This document shows, piece by piece, positions 33,547 to 44,900 of a stretch of DNA of 64,000 bases. This stretch comes from Pohlia nutans. Its lineage: Eukaryota > Streptophyta > Bryopsida > Bryales > Mniaceae. The notes under the pieces are model-generated. The model did no database searches. It saw nothing but the letters and a program-made list of their open reading frames with translations, and was not told the DNA's origin. The stretch spans positions 7,650,213-7,714,212 of the forward strand of contig CM040093.1 in NCBI GenBank assembly GCA_022496805.1. The letters run 5' to 3'. Position 1 is the first letter of the stretch. Every line of letters begins with the position of its first letter. The position numbers and the translations under genes are program-made.

Positions 33547-34066
33547 GGGTCGCTTTACACCTAGAGGCCGGACCAATTTCCTTTGAGGCTGATTGCATGA
33601 AATTTCAGCCCTGTTTGGGTTAAAGGCCGGCCTCAACTACCCATCATAATAAGCTTTTAACGGGGTAAATTATCCCATATGTAAAGGCCTTGAGGACAAG
33701 AAGCCAGGCCGATTCAATAAATGTAGCAAATTTCAGCTCCTCTCTCTCTTTTCAAAAGAACCATTTAGATTTCCACATAATCCAACGGATCTAGTTCGTT
33801 GAAGAAAATCATATATATATAAAATTGAAATTTGACATTGGCCTCGACGCCAAGAATTGGCCCTCCATTTTGGGTGCACCCAATTCATCAAGCTTGGGCC
33901 ATGTCAGAACATGCGTTTTTTGAGTAAAAAATTCATATCACCAAACCGGCCGGGACTTTAGCTGTAAAGGGGTTGGGGCCAATTTCAGCCTTTTGACCAA
34001 TCACAAGTGAGGATTTCATGCCTCTTACACAAGGAATTGGCCCGGGCTCTAGGTGTAAAGTAGCCC
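33547..34066. mobile_element. Tourist-like element, TIR GGG(T/C)(C/T)(G/A)CTTTACACCTAGAG
   Basis: The left end GGGTCGCTTTACACCTAGAG faces the right-end complement GGGCTACTTTACACCTAGAG over about 520 bp. Flanking triplets are TAA and TCA, a decayed 3-bp duplication. Several internal ATTGGCC/GGCCAAT motifs. Confidence 0.7.
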
Positions 34067-34699
34067 TCAGTTTCCGTCACTCTCTGTTATAGAGGCACAA
34101 ACACTGCAAAACTTTCAAATTTTGAAATGACACAACAAGTGGTAAAATTATCCAAATCTAAAATTGTAAAGTGCAGAGGTGGGATAATTGAGTCTTCTTC
34201 AACATTATGATAAAAAAAAATCAATATTTTAAGATTCTTTGTATGAGATATGAAATAATTAAAAAAAAATGGACTAAAAATTGAGCAACTTTGGATTTGA
34301 AACTTCAAAATTTGATATCTTAGTCATTACAAAATGCATGTTATTTTTTGCACATGATTCTAAAAAGGATTCCCATTCCTTCAATAATGACTATTATATC
34401 CTTTTAGTAACAAAATATGTTGCTACATTTTGTTTGAATTAAGTGGGTCAAAAAATGAGTTTTAATTTCAAATAGAAATTGTTCAAATTGAAATATTTCT
34501 TTGTCAAAACTCATATATATGTGTAGTGTATCTTGTATTCTCCAACTTGTCTAAATCTCACTCATAGATTCTAATTTTATCAATTTTCATGTCTACTTTT
34601 CATTTAGAAGGAAGTGACATATACTTATTGCAGGGTATTGTGCAGTTCAACAAGAAAAAAATTGGGGAATTTTCCCAAGAATCTTACCTGATTTGACAA

Positions 34700-34930
34700 A
34701 TGGCTACTTTTACAATAGAAAAATTGGGCAAAAATGTGGATGATTTTCTCAAAATCTTCTCAAAAATTTCTAAAATTGCAACTGTTTTTGGATGAAATTG
34801 CCTTATAATAGATAATGTTATGGATGAACATACAATATCATATATATATATATATAAACCAACTTTTCTTTATTTGGCTACATTGTAGGGTGCGTATCGC
34901 TTTACCAATGGAAAAACAATTAAAAAATAG
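34700..34930 (+). repeat. Dispersed repeat, copy 2
   Basis: Partner of 31563-31790, here interrupted by an (AT)n stretch at about 34841-34856. Confidence 0.6.
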
Positions 34931-35268
34931 TTGGTACAATTTAATTCAAAGCCCGAGGGCAACCAACTAGAAAAGAGGAGTATGAGAGGTGTCATTTGGA
35001 GAGTGAACTCTAAACTATTTTTTAATCACACTTTCTTTGTGTCACAATCTTGTGTTTGCGTAGAACATTGGATGTTATACACATATGTGATTGGAGAATT
35101 CACACGTGTTATGTTCTGAAGTGATGCACATTGGTTGCCTAAGACATGACATAAATGAGTCCTAGGTATACTTCAGTACTTCGTATGCTCTATTACCTCC
35201 CATTTGTGCTAGGGCCGCACATGCTAACCCTAGGGCCATCATGAATAAAAAAGTTCATTTGTAGAAGT

Positions 35269-35580
35269 TCGACTACATTAAATGGCTATTTAGTGTCTTG
35301 TGAGAATTAATGTCTTTTACCACAATTTGTTCAAAGGCAAGGAGAAATAGTGTCCCTAAACTGTACATGTAGGAGTTTGCCACTTGTCATTCCCATTTTC
35401 ATTGAGAGTGCCAACATTGATGTTCCTTCTGGGTGATGAGAGTGACATAAGGTGGCATGCCATGTTTATTATAAAGTTGCCTATGTCATTGGAACGCTAC
35501 ATTCATTTTTTTCTTACATGGACACTATATCTCCCTAAAATCAAATAGTGTCCTAGACACTAAATAGCCCATTTAGCGTA
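35269..35580. mobile_element. MITE, TIR TAAATGG(G)CTATTTAGTGTC
   Basis: The left end ATTAAATGGCTATTTAGTGTC-like faces the right-end complement CTAAATGGGCTATTTAGTGT over about 310 bp. Interior non-coding. Target duplication unclear. Confidence 0.65.
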
Positions 35581-36330
35581 GCCATGATTCTAAGGCAAAG
35601 GTAGAGAGATTTACCGTAAGTGCCTCCTATTGAAGATAGATTCTATGACATTGACCTAAACTATATATGAGTAACAAGTGGCAAGTAACCAGTTATTGGC
35701 TAAACATAATCATTCCACCAATCAACGAATAAAGAGTTTATAAATATTAATATGTTGATGAAACAAAAGTTCAATTGTAAAAATCCAACATCGCTACTCT
35801 TGAACAAAAAAAATAAAGGTTATAACTCGAATTTTAATAATGAATGTTATTTCTGCCATATATAGCCAAACCTTTAGCAACTCTTCTTGGTTGAGAATCT
35901 TCACCAAAATCTTAAATTTTGACAAATTATTTTTCTGTAGTAATAATGATATTTTGTGTTAGTCATTCAACAATGTTATTTGTAACCATGTTAATAAACC
36001 TATTTATAATGAATGACACTATTCATAAACAACCAATCAAACGTTTGAGAATGTTCAGTTCAAAATTGCTCAATTTAAATATAAGTTTTGTATTTTTTGA
36101 AAACCTCATCCAGAATTGTCCAAAAAAGTAATTTTCAAATTTCAAATGATTTTATATAATTTTAATTTCTTTGATTTACAAAAAAATCTATTCTTTGAAA
36201 AGCTGAACGAACGTAGCTTTTTGCTGGGACTGTATAATCAATATTTATTTTTAGTATCTATTTTTTGAATGGGTACCAATTACCAAATGTAAGGGTATTG
36301 TAGACGATTACAGGTGCAAGTACCTTAATT
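35581..36330. other. Intergenic, AT-rich, no gene seen
   Basis: No coding signal recognised. Confidence 0.4.
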
Positions 36331-36450
36331 CCAGAATTGAATCCAAACCTAGTTCCGATCCTGAATCCGAGCCTAAATCCAAACCCGATCCGAACCAAAA
36401 TCCAAACCTGACCCAAACCTAAATCCAAACCTGAAACCGAACCTCCTCGG
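36331..36450. repeat. Degenerate hexamer repeat upstream of NOP10
   Basis: Variants of AATCC(A/G)AACCTGA recur about 15 times. The complementary frame reads a repetitive peptide (GFGFRLGFRIG) that is best explained by the DNA repeat. It lies about 200-320 bases before the NOP10 start codon. Confidence 0.7.
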
Positions 36451-36646
36451 TTTCTTGACTCCCTCGTAGCACAGACGCCTGTCTTTTCCTCCCGCCCCTG
36501 CACTTCCCGTGCCCTCCGTCTGTGTTTTCTGCTTCGCAATCTCTGCCGCGGTGCCGTGACAGCGTTTAATCTAGACCTATTACCTTTCATTTTACGGAGT
36601 TGGATACACCCGAGCCTTGGGCAGTTGATTCAGGGGAGCTTCAACC

Positions 36647-37976
36647 ATGTATCTCATGGCTTACACCAACGAGAACGGCGACAAGGTGTACACTCTCAAG
36701 GTTAGTAACCAGGGGCGCAAGGGTTTTCGCGCACATTTTCATGGATTCTGCTTTGAGAGTAATGAAGAGACAGGGTATTAGGTATTAGGGTTTTAGGGTT
36801 TTAGGGTTTAGGTGCTCCTTTAGGTTTTGCGAATTTGAATACGTGCTGATGCTTTTTTACGCGGGTGCTGATGCTTTTTTGTGCGGAACGGTGTTTTTTA
36901 TTTTCAATGAGTGTTGGTGAAAAAGAACTCTAGATAGCAGCACTTCCGCCTGGGACTAACGAAGCAATCCACAGGATTTTAGGGTTTTAGGTGCTCAGTT
37001 AGGTTTTGCGAATTTGAATATTTTCTGGGGGTTTTTATGCGGAGCGGTGTGTTGTATTGCAAATGGTTATTGGTGACTAAAGACTCTAGATAGCAGCATA
37101 CACACCTTGCCACTTGAAGCGGAAATCACTGCCCTTGTCCTTTGAGCAGTTAAAATTTTGCTTTTCCACTGAGGTGGTTGCTATTACGGTGACAGCGTTG
37201 AATTCGTTTCCCTGGTTTTTTATTTTTATTTATTTTATTTATTTTTGTTTTTATTTGTATTTGAAATTTGATGTGGCTATGCTTGATTTGGTTTCTGCAG
37301 AAAGAGTCACCTACAGAGGAACCAACTCACTCAGCTCACCCAGGTATATTTTCTTTAGCATTATCATATGATTTTCTTTTGCAGTCTTAGCAAGTCTACT
37401 ACTCCCTATCTTATAATTGTCCTGGTTTTTGGCGTGTTATAACTTGGAGCTTTATTTCTTTTGCCAAAAAAAATCACCTCGAAAGTCAGTCAGCTCAGTA
37501 CTCGAAAAATTGTCTGTCTTTAACAGTAGTATGTAGATTTTGTGTCACTCTCATTGGCTGTCCCCTTTGAAGTGGACAGGGCTCACGTTTGAAGCAATAA
37601 ACATACGACAAATATTGTAAAAAATGCCAAAAACTAGTACAATTATTCCTAGACAGAGGGAGTATCTTTGTAGGGGTACACTGAAATGGTTATTTAGTAT
37701 GAATGATTAATTGGCAGGCATGAAAATTAGTATGTCCAATCTAACAACTCCACCACGAATGCTATAATCCCACCATGATGTTGAATAGTATGTCCTTGTG
37801 AGACCATACTAACTAACCATTTTGGTGTAGCTAAGTAGCATGATTGCTAATGGTGTTATTGTTCTACCCGTTTTGCAGCTCGTTTCTCACCTGATGATAA
37901 ATTCTCGAAGCACCGGATCATCTGCAAGAAGAGGTTCAATTTGCTGCCCACACAGCAGCCTCCTCATACTTATTAA
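36647..37976 (+). CDS. NOP10: NOP10, H/ACA snoRNP subunit 3
   Basis: Three exons: 36647-36700 (18 codons), 37301-37343 and 37879-37976, all with GT-AG junctions (donors GTTAGT, GTATAT; acceptors TTCTGCAG, TTTTGCAG). The joined protein has 64 residues, the usual NOP10 length: [18 protein letters not shown] at the start, [15 protein letters not shown] in the middle and [16 protein letters not shown] at the end, matching the family throughout. NOP10 binds dyskerin (Cbf5) in H/ACA ribonucleoproteins in the nucleolus, which pseudouridylate rRNA and snRNA and are part of telomerase in many eukaryotes. Intron 1 begins with telomere-like AGGGTTTTAGGGTTTTAGGG motifs (telo-box type) and holds a tandem duplication. 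Intron 2 holds a Stowaway MITE. The gene appears intact. Confidence 0.97.
36780..37095 (+). repeat. Telo-box cluster and tandem duplication in NOP10 intron 1
   Basis: At 36781-36812 the motif TTAGGG recurs three to four times. The segment beginning TAGGGTTTTAG-GTGCTC and ending ACTCTAGATAGCAGCA occurs twice (about 36785-36940 and about 36975-37099). Telo-boxes (AAACCCTAA and complement) near the start of plant genes for ribosome and snoRNP components are a known regulatory motif. A role here is inferred. Confidence 0.7.
37402..37662. mobile_element. Stowaway MITE in NOP10 intron 2
   Basis: 261 bp starting CTCCCTATC and ending GGACAG-like AGACAGAGGGAG, flanked by TA on both sides. It shares subterminal motifs (ATTGTCCT, TGGACAGGG) with the Stowaway copies in the APC7 intron. 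Confidence 0.85.
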
Positions 37977-38337
37977 AGTGTATGCTCCATGACGCTCTTT
38001 GCTAGAGCCTTCACAATTATGTATACACAATCATTCACATAGTTGTGATCTTATCTGTCATGGGATAAAACTTTCTCTATTCTCTTGAAGAGGTGTACTG
38101 TTCTATATTCCTTAAACCAAGCCTAAATGGTGTGAGTGCTTCCTCATATTGCAATCTAGAGCGGGGGTTTGAATGTCTCCAGTTTTTTTTCTATTCCATT
38201 GTTGTAGATGAGTAAGGCATCATTTCCTAAGTCTTGTATTGTTCATTTGATGTCACATAATTGAAGGAGATAATAGGTGTCTATTGATTGAACTGCATAT
38301 TTCTTTCAGAAGTTGTGGACAGTGTGACGTATTTTAA

Positions 38338-38657
38338 CCCCTAAATGTACCGATCCTTTGAACACAAGTAGATGCTAGCCTCAAAAATAGATATTAGCAT
38401 GACTCAAATGTACAACAGGTGTACATGAGAGGACCATTGCATGCATGAAATCTACCCAACAAATTTGACATACTTGCATTTGGAGGCCTCCAATATTATC
38501 AACATCTCCCCATCACAAGAGATTTACTCTAATTGGTAGAGAATTTAATAGGCTTGCAAAGGTGACTGGGATGAAAGTCATCCAACATTGTATGAGAAAG
38601 TTACAAGGCTTTGAATCCATTCGTGATCCAGTTTCTGGACATTGGGACGTTTAGGGG
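38338..38657. mobile_element. TTAA element G (piggyBac-like MITE)
   Basis: 320 bp between TTAA (38334-38337, 38658-38661). The right tip reads, as complement, CCCCTAAACGTCCCAA, then the hairpin GTCCAG-AAA-CTGGAT centred at nucleotide 25. The left tip is CCCCTAAATGTACCG. It lies about 360 bp downstream of NOP10. Confidence 0.85.
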
Positions 38658-38661
38658 TTAA

Positions 38662-39406
38662 GGAAATGGAGTCCTTAAAATTCATCACACTATCCATATG
38701 CAATTTTTGATCTTGATCATTCAATGTCAGAAATAAATAGTAATCTATTATATTAAGTGTTGAGTGTCGCGACCCGATGCCACGACCCCTGTGTCACAAA
38801 AATCCATCATGTTTTCATCATCACTCGGATGGTCATGTTTTCATCATCACTCGGATGGTCATGTTTTCATCCAAGCATTCCATCCGTTAATTATCATCCA
38901 ATGTCTCATCATGTATCATTTTCATCCATTTCATTCATTTGCATGTTTTGTTGACTATTTTCATAAATACGCAAGTTTTTCAATTTCTTTCGATCAACAT
39001 TCTTTGCAATACAGTTTATGTTTCTTGATCATGTTTTTTTAGTATTGTGTCGCATTGGTATTGTGTTGCATGGAACTTTGGCCTTTAGTGTGAAGCTTGA
39101 GAGGCCAATTTTTGGCTTTCTTGCAATTAGATTGGTGTAATTTGACGAACTCTCAATCTTTGATCCTAGTGTGAACTGCCCTTGATACGTAGTGCCGTTA
39201 GCTGTTAGCAATACCAACACAAATTAATTCAAATTTCTTGGAATTTGCCATGTGTTACTTTTTGTTTGGATGTGACCTTTGGAAATGTTGACATGGAGGG
39301 CCAAAAAGCTAATGTCATTGCTCAAGAGTGTTGGAATTGCTATCAACTAATGATAACTGTAAAGTGGAACAAATAGTCACATGGCTCAACCAAGGTAGTT
39401 TACCTT
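38662..39406. other. Intergenic; short repeats and a decayed Tourist half
   Basis: A 25-26-bp unit (TTTTCATCATCACTCGGATG...) is repeated at about 38809-38875. About 39065-39185 matches the right half of the Tourist element at 30147-30509. No gene seen. Confidence 0.55.
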
Positions 39407-39611
39407 AGAGCATCTCCACCACTAGCTTTGAATTGCACTCTAAAGATGATCCAAAAATTATTGGGCATATTATGACATAGTTCCCCACCAACATCACTCA
39501 ATTTAACTTTGAAAATAGTAAGTATGCCATTCACAAGTCACCATGCATGGATTGTGCAATCATGATATACAATTAAGTGAAGAGAAGATACACTAGCTTG
39601 AGTCGTTTTAA

Positions 39612-40694
39612 CCCTTTAGCGCGCCAACGTTCATATATTGAACGACGAACAGATTAAAGCTGTTTGATTTCCATCCAAAGTGGACAGTTTTCATCCACCA
39701 ATTTTTTTTTGGGTTCTTGTGTAAGTTGACTATCCTTTGCACCGTGTGGATCTTCAAAATAGGTTATCATGATTTTTAGAAAGATAACACAATTGGTTTA
39801 TGTCAAGTTTCATTCTTAGTTCAAAAAGTGAGACCTTAGACATGATTTTCCAAAATAAATAGAATCAAATAATGGAAACCATACCATCGCGTAGTGCATG
39901 TTATCCAATTTCATTCCAATATTTTTCAAATTTTTTGTGTTAATTCGGGATTTTTAATTGAATTTCAAGAAAAAACCTTGCAAAATTATTTTAAAATTAT
40001 TAATAAAAAATATGATACATCTATCCGTACAGATGTGATCTTCACATTGGCATTTACAAATTTTCTTTGTACATCAACTCCATTTTTGGTTTCCTTCAAA
40101 CATTTTATAACACTTCTTTTAAAACAGTGTTGAATTGGGACGTTAACCCCTAAACGTCCAGGCATCCAGTTTCTGGATGTTTGTTGGTCAAACCCAATTT
40201 TGATCTTGAAGATGACTTTTGTTGCTAATACACTCAACTAAGAAAATGAAGTTTATTAAGTCTAGTTTGTACTCCACTTTTCAAATCTTAAAAATTCCAA
40301 TTATTGAGTATTTTATTGCTTGTGCAAGCTTTGTAGCTCAAGGTTTGAATTACACTACATAGGATGTTCACCTTTCGAATTTCAAAATTTAAATAAAAAA
40401 TTTCTATGGAAAACATATCATGTGATTCTCCATTGTAATTTGTACCTGCTCCCAAAAAAATATTAATTTTTTAAAGCTTTTTTGTAATAGAAATTATTTT
40501 TTGAAGTATTTGACTTAAAAATTTGTTAAAAAGGTCATATTAAATATAAAAAAATCTGAAAATTTCAAGACTGATAGGAAACATTCAATTCCATGCATGA
40601 AAAATATTACAAAATATATTTTGATAAATCTTAAAGGCTAAATTGTGTAGTTTGACTTTCCTACAAAGGAGTGGTACGTTTAAGGGTTAAAGGG
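39612..40694. mobile_element. TTAA element F, interrupted by element C
   Basis: Between TTAA at 39608-39611 and 40695-40698. Left tip CCCTTTAGCGCGCC, then the hairpin CGTTCA-TATAT-TGAACG centred at 25. The right tip is GGGACG-TTAA-AGGG, split because element C inserted at the TTAA inside this very TIR. Host length about 539 bp without C. Confidence 0.85.
40147..40686. mobile_element. TTAA element C (piggyBac-like MITE)
   Basis: 540 bp between TTAA (40143-40146, 40687-40690). Left tip CCCCTAAACGTCCAGG, then the hairpin CATCCAG-TTT-CTGGATG at positions 17-33. The right tip, as complement, is CCCTTAAACGTACC, with no hairpin. Inserted in the right TIR of element F. Confidence 0.9.
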
Positions 40695-40866
40695 TTAAGG
40701 GCCAAAAACTAGGTTGTATTTAATGCACACTCCCAATAAATTGTTGACCAAGCCATGCACATCCATTTTTCCTGAGAGTTGAGAGGCATTTCTGAAGGAC
40801 CCTTGACACTTTTCATCTAGTTCTTGCGTGTCAGAGACTACGGGAGGGCATGGATGGCCATGCTCT

Positions 40867-41363
40867 TACCTCCCAGAATACTACAGAAAAAGGATAATAC
40901 AGAATCAAACACCCAAAATATGATAATTTATGTAGTATTGATTCCGGCAGGAACTTTCTGAGCCTCCTTCACAACAGCTCACTCTCACTGCACTGCACAG
41001 ACTTCGACATGGCTGAACTCCATCACTTGCCTCTTCCCCAACAACTGCCCATTAGACACTACCGATGCTTGCATGGTGCCTCAGAAATCAATATTGTCAC
41101 AGTTGCATATATGAGAGTCGTCTGATGCCTGTACTAGAACACCACTTCATTTCTAGCTCAACATTTCTCTTTCTACCAGTGTACTTGTTGTGGGATCAAC
41201 GTCGCCATATCTAGCAGCCGATCATCACTCTCTGAAAAACTGTCGGTGGCAGAACTTCAATCTCAACTCTGGGCAGAAACTCGTATATGTCAGTCTGAGT
41301 TCGTTTGATGAATTTCTAGCTCCCGAACTCGTAGTATGAATCAGAACGTACCGAGTAGCTCGT
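40867..41363. other. Upstream region of the reductase gene, no gene seen
   Basis: Moderate G+C content; several short frames but none protein-like. Confidence 0.35.
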
Positions 41364-41800
41364 CAGAGTACTGGTTTTTGGTTGCAAGGGGTTGTTTCAG
41401 AAGCGTGGAAACAGACATACAGTGATTAGTAACCGGATCGGCCATTTTCTTAGAGTGTCGATGGAATTTCTAGTAGTATATTTCTAATAAGTTGAACCAG
41501 AAGACGAGCCTGCAGCTGAGTAATCAGAGTACTGGTTTTGGGTTGCAAGAGGTTGTTTCAGACGCGTGGAGAAACAGACATACGGCAGTGATTAGTAACC
41601 GGATCGGGCATTCTCGTAGTATGTCGATGGAAATTCTAGGTAATATATTTCTAATGAGTTGAATCAGAAGACGAGCCTGCAGCTGAGTAATCAGATTACT
41701 GGTTTTGGGTTGCAACAAATCAAGCGAAGGGGTTGTTTCAGACGCGTAGAATTAGACATGATACGGCAGTAATTAGTAACCGGATCGAGCATTCTCGATC
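41364..41800 (+). repeat. Three tandem repeats of about 165 bp before the reductase gene
   Basis: Units start CAGAGTACTGGTTTT(T/G)GGTTGCA at 41364, CAGAGTACTGG at 41525 and CAGATTACTGG at 41692. They share GGGGTTGTTTCAGA(A/C)GCGT, GTGATTAGTAACCGGATCG and AGACGAGCCTGCAGCTGAG. The last copy ends about 115 bases before the ATG, so the repeats occupy promoter or leader. Confidence 0.85.
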
Positions 41801-41913
41801 TTAGGTCAGTAATTAATGAGAGTTTTGTTTCCTTCATCGATCGAGGTGAGTGATCGATCAATCTTGAGGTTGGTTTGACGTACAGTGGGATTTGCTGCAG
41901 TGGGAATTAATGA

Positions 41914-44900
41914 ATGGCGAGAGCCGTGGTGTATGAGAATGGGGAGCTGGAGGTGGTGACGAGAGGCGTGCCGGAGGCTGGCGAAGAAGCCATGGCGGTG
42001 GTGGTGCGCCTTCTGCTGCGGCCCCTGCATCGCTCCTTCGAACTGAACGAAGCGGCCCGCGTGTCCGCCACCATCGCGGCGCCCGCGGTTCCTGGCTACG
42101 AAGGAGTCGGCATTGTGCACGCGGTATGAAGGAAATCAATCACCTGAGTCTTCATTCTTTGTTTTCTCAAATTGCCCTTTCAGAAATCTTCTCTAACATT
42201 CCTCAATATGCCATTTTATTAGGAGCGGGGAATGGCCTGATATGGATTTCACTTTTACGCGTCTCACATAGTGTGACTTATGTCTAACTTATTTTGTGTG
42301 CTAGAAATTCCGTCTTTAACCCTTAAAAGGCTGATGGGGATAGTAAATACGTTGTCGTATATTTGACATTTGTTGTAAATAGAAAATTCCAAATTGAGAT
42401 CGCAATAGCTCATTAGAATCTTGTCAACGTGAATTCTAACTTCACTTTTGATCTTAAACCCATAGGAGGTGTGGAACCATGCCAAATACAATGGAATTTT
42501 GGTGTATAATATTGGTCGGAAAGGGCTCTCAAGACCTTTACGGGTTAACACCATGTATATAGTTGTAGCCATGGTGCCTATAACACCGTCTACTTTTTGT
42601 AATTTTCCAATGTTTTTTTCTTACCAAAACAATATTTCTCGAAAATCACACTATTTTTGGAGGGGTACCCATAGCAGGCCATCACCTGAGCATGATTCAT
42701 AACAATCATAGAGCTAGTCAAAAGACCGTTGTGAATAAAGAGTCTTGTGAATAAAGAGTTGTGGATAAAGAATCTATTGGAGGTAGGTCGTTTATCCATG
42801 CCTTAAGAGCATCACCACCCATGAACGTCACACTGACTCACCATATTTTGTTTGACGGGGCTTATATTTCAAGATTTGAGTTCCTCATGCCACTCTCCCC
42901 ACCCTTGATTACGCCACAAGGCTCATCCTATTGATGAGTTTTACATAAATAGGTCGACAAATAAGAGATTTAGATATAATTGTGGAGTTCGAGGCTGCTT
43001 GAAGAGATGCTCTCATCTGTACATCCTATAGGGACGGGCTCACGTTTAAAGTGGTCTAGCTAAGTTTGTCTATTGTGTAGCACAAGTAGGGTTGGAGCTG
43101 TGCCAAATGTCTGCGCATAGAGTTTCGGTTCAAAGTATTAGCCCCCATATAGGGTTTTGGAATGCAACTCTGAAATTACCTTTTTTGCAAGTCAGCTTCA
43201 ACACTCCCTAATTGTGATCTTCTCAACATGTTTCAAGAAACAGTCAGATCAATTTGGAGGGTATCAATGTCTATTGAATATAATTAATTGTATATGAAGT
43301 TGGCACTTTTCTAAATACCTCTTTGAAACCTTCAATTTATACCAATCCTAGTTGTTAGAGCTGTGTGCACCACTATCCAGGGAGGAACTTTAGCTTAAAA
43401 CCAACTAAGATCGTACATTTTCTTGAACCAACAAGTTTTTTGGAGCATTCTTTTGGCTATGCCATAAGAAAATAGGAAACATTCTCTAATTTCCCCCTCA
43501 AATGATCAGTTTTTTTCCTAAGATTTTGAACTCGATTAGGCAATTCTGAATTTCACTTGACTAATATGTAACTGAAGGTCTGTTTTTCCAGACATTGGTG
43601 TCACAATTTTGGCACTCTAAAACACTCCAATTTAACTTATGACCATGGATGAATGGGTTGGTGTAGGTAGGTAAAGGAGTGACGAAATTGAAGGTGGGCC
43701 AAAGGGTGGTTCCCTTCTTGTGGCGGGCAGTGGAACAAGGGAACGGCTCATGGCAAGAGTTCGTGACGGTACCGGAGGACATGGCGTGGCCAGTGCCGGC
43801 CTCGATCTCCGACGAAGCGGCTGCGCAGTTCGTGGTGAACCCCTGGACAGCTTTCGGCCTTGTCCACCATCTCCAAGTGCCCGCCGGCGAGTTCTTATTG
43901 CAAACTGCAGCGGGCTCCGTGGTGGGCCGCCAAGTCATCCAGCTCGCCCGGCATTTGGGTCTCAAAACCATCAACATTGTGCGCCGGGCGGACCAGAAGG
44001 AGGAGCTCCGGGCACTCGGAGCCGATGAGGTTTGTGTGCAACTCACCCGCCAGTGACACTACATTAACCCCTAAGGACCAAGGATTTATGGTTTTAAAAT
44101 GACAAATTCAATTGATCATATTGTGAAAATATAATTCAGATGGGGCCAAATTTTATATCATTGGAAGTAATAAAGTACAAGACAAGTCACATTTGACATT
44201 AATGGTCATATTCGTTATATTGAGACTTTTAGCTGATTTTGAGACAGAATGCCAGTTATTCAAAAATTCATTTAAAAATTAATAATTGAAACCAAAAAAA
44301 TAAATTAATGCTCAAATAGTGATTCTATATTGAAATTCCAAAAGGTGGTATTGTTAAATATTTATAGAAAATAGTAGTAAAGAGATAAAACGGTTTATCT
44401 TCGAGTCGAAGATAAAAATGAGACTGCGAGAAAGTCTCAATATAACGAATATGGCCTTACAAGATTTCTACTAGTGAAAACCATGAGACTCAATTTGGGC
44501 TTCTTGGTCCTTTAGGGGTTCAATGACAATGCCCTGCATTAATAACACTACCATAGGTGTGTTGAATATTTAATTTTTTTTTCAAAAAAAAGATTCAACA
44601 GATGGAATTTTCAAAAGATTATCTTTTTCACCATGAAAAATGTTTTTTTTTTGAGAAAAATCGATTTTCAAAAAAAAATTACATTTATTTAAAAATAATA
44701 ATTTAACCAAACATGCCCTCTACCTAGTAAAAAGGTGTACTTGCATCACTAGTAAAAAGGTGTACTTAGGGCACTACATTCTTGTACTACAACTTGGTGC
44801 CCACCATTTACCCCTTTTCTAGTAGTGCATTAAACCCTTAAACGACATTTTAGGTCCTTAGTGGGCAGCCTCAGGATCTCTGAAAGAATATGGATTATAT

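Larger units (their letters stand above)
39407..40866. mobile_element. hAT-like MITE hosting nested TTAA elements
   Basis: The left end AGAGCATCTCCACCACTAGC faces the right-end complement AGAGCATGGCCATCCATGCC. Without the nested insert at 39612-40694 it would be about 370 bp. The target duplication is uncertain. Confidence 0.5.

Noticed and set aside
36258..36590. Minus-strand 110-codon frame upstream of NOP10
   Set aside because: It is driven by a degenerate hexamer repeat (GFGFRLGFRIG...) and a pyrimidine-rich promoter side. No protein-like features.
36781..36812. TTAGGG repeats as a chromosome end or interstitial telomere
   Set aside because: Only three to four imperfect units inside a NOP10 intron; better explained as telo-box type motifs.
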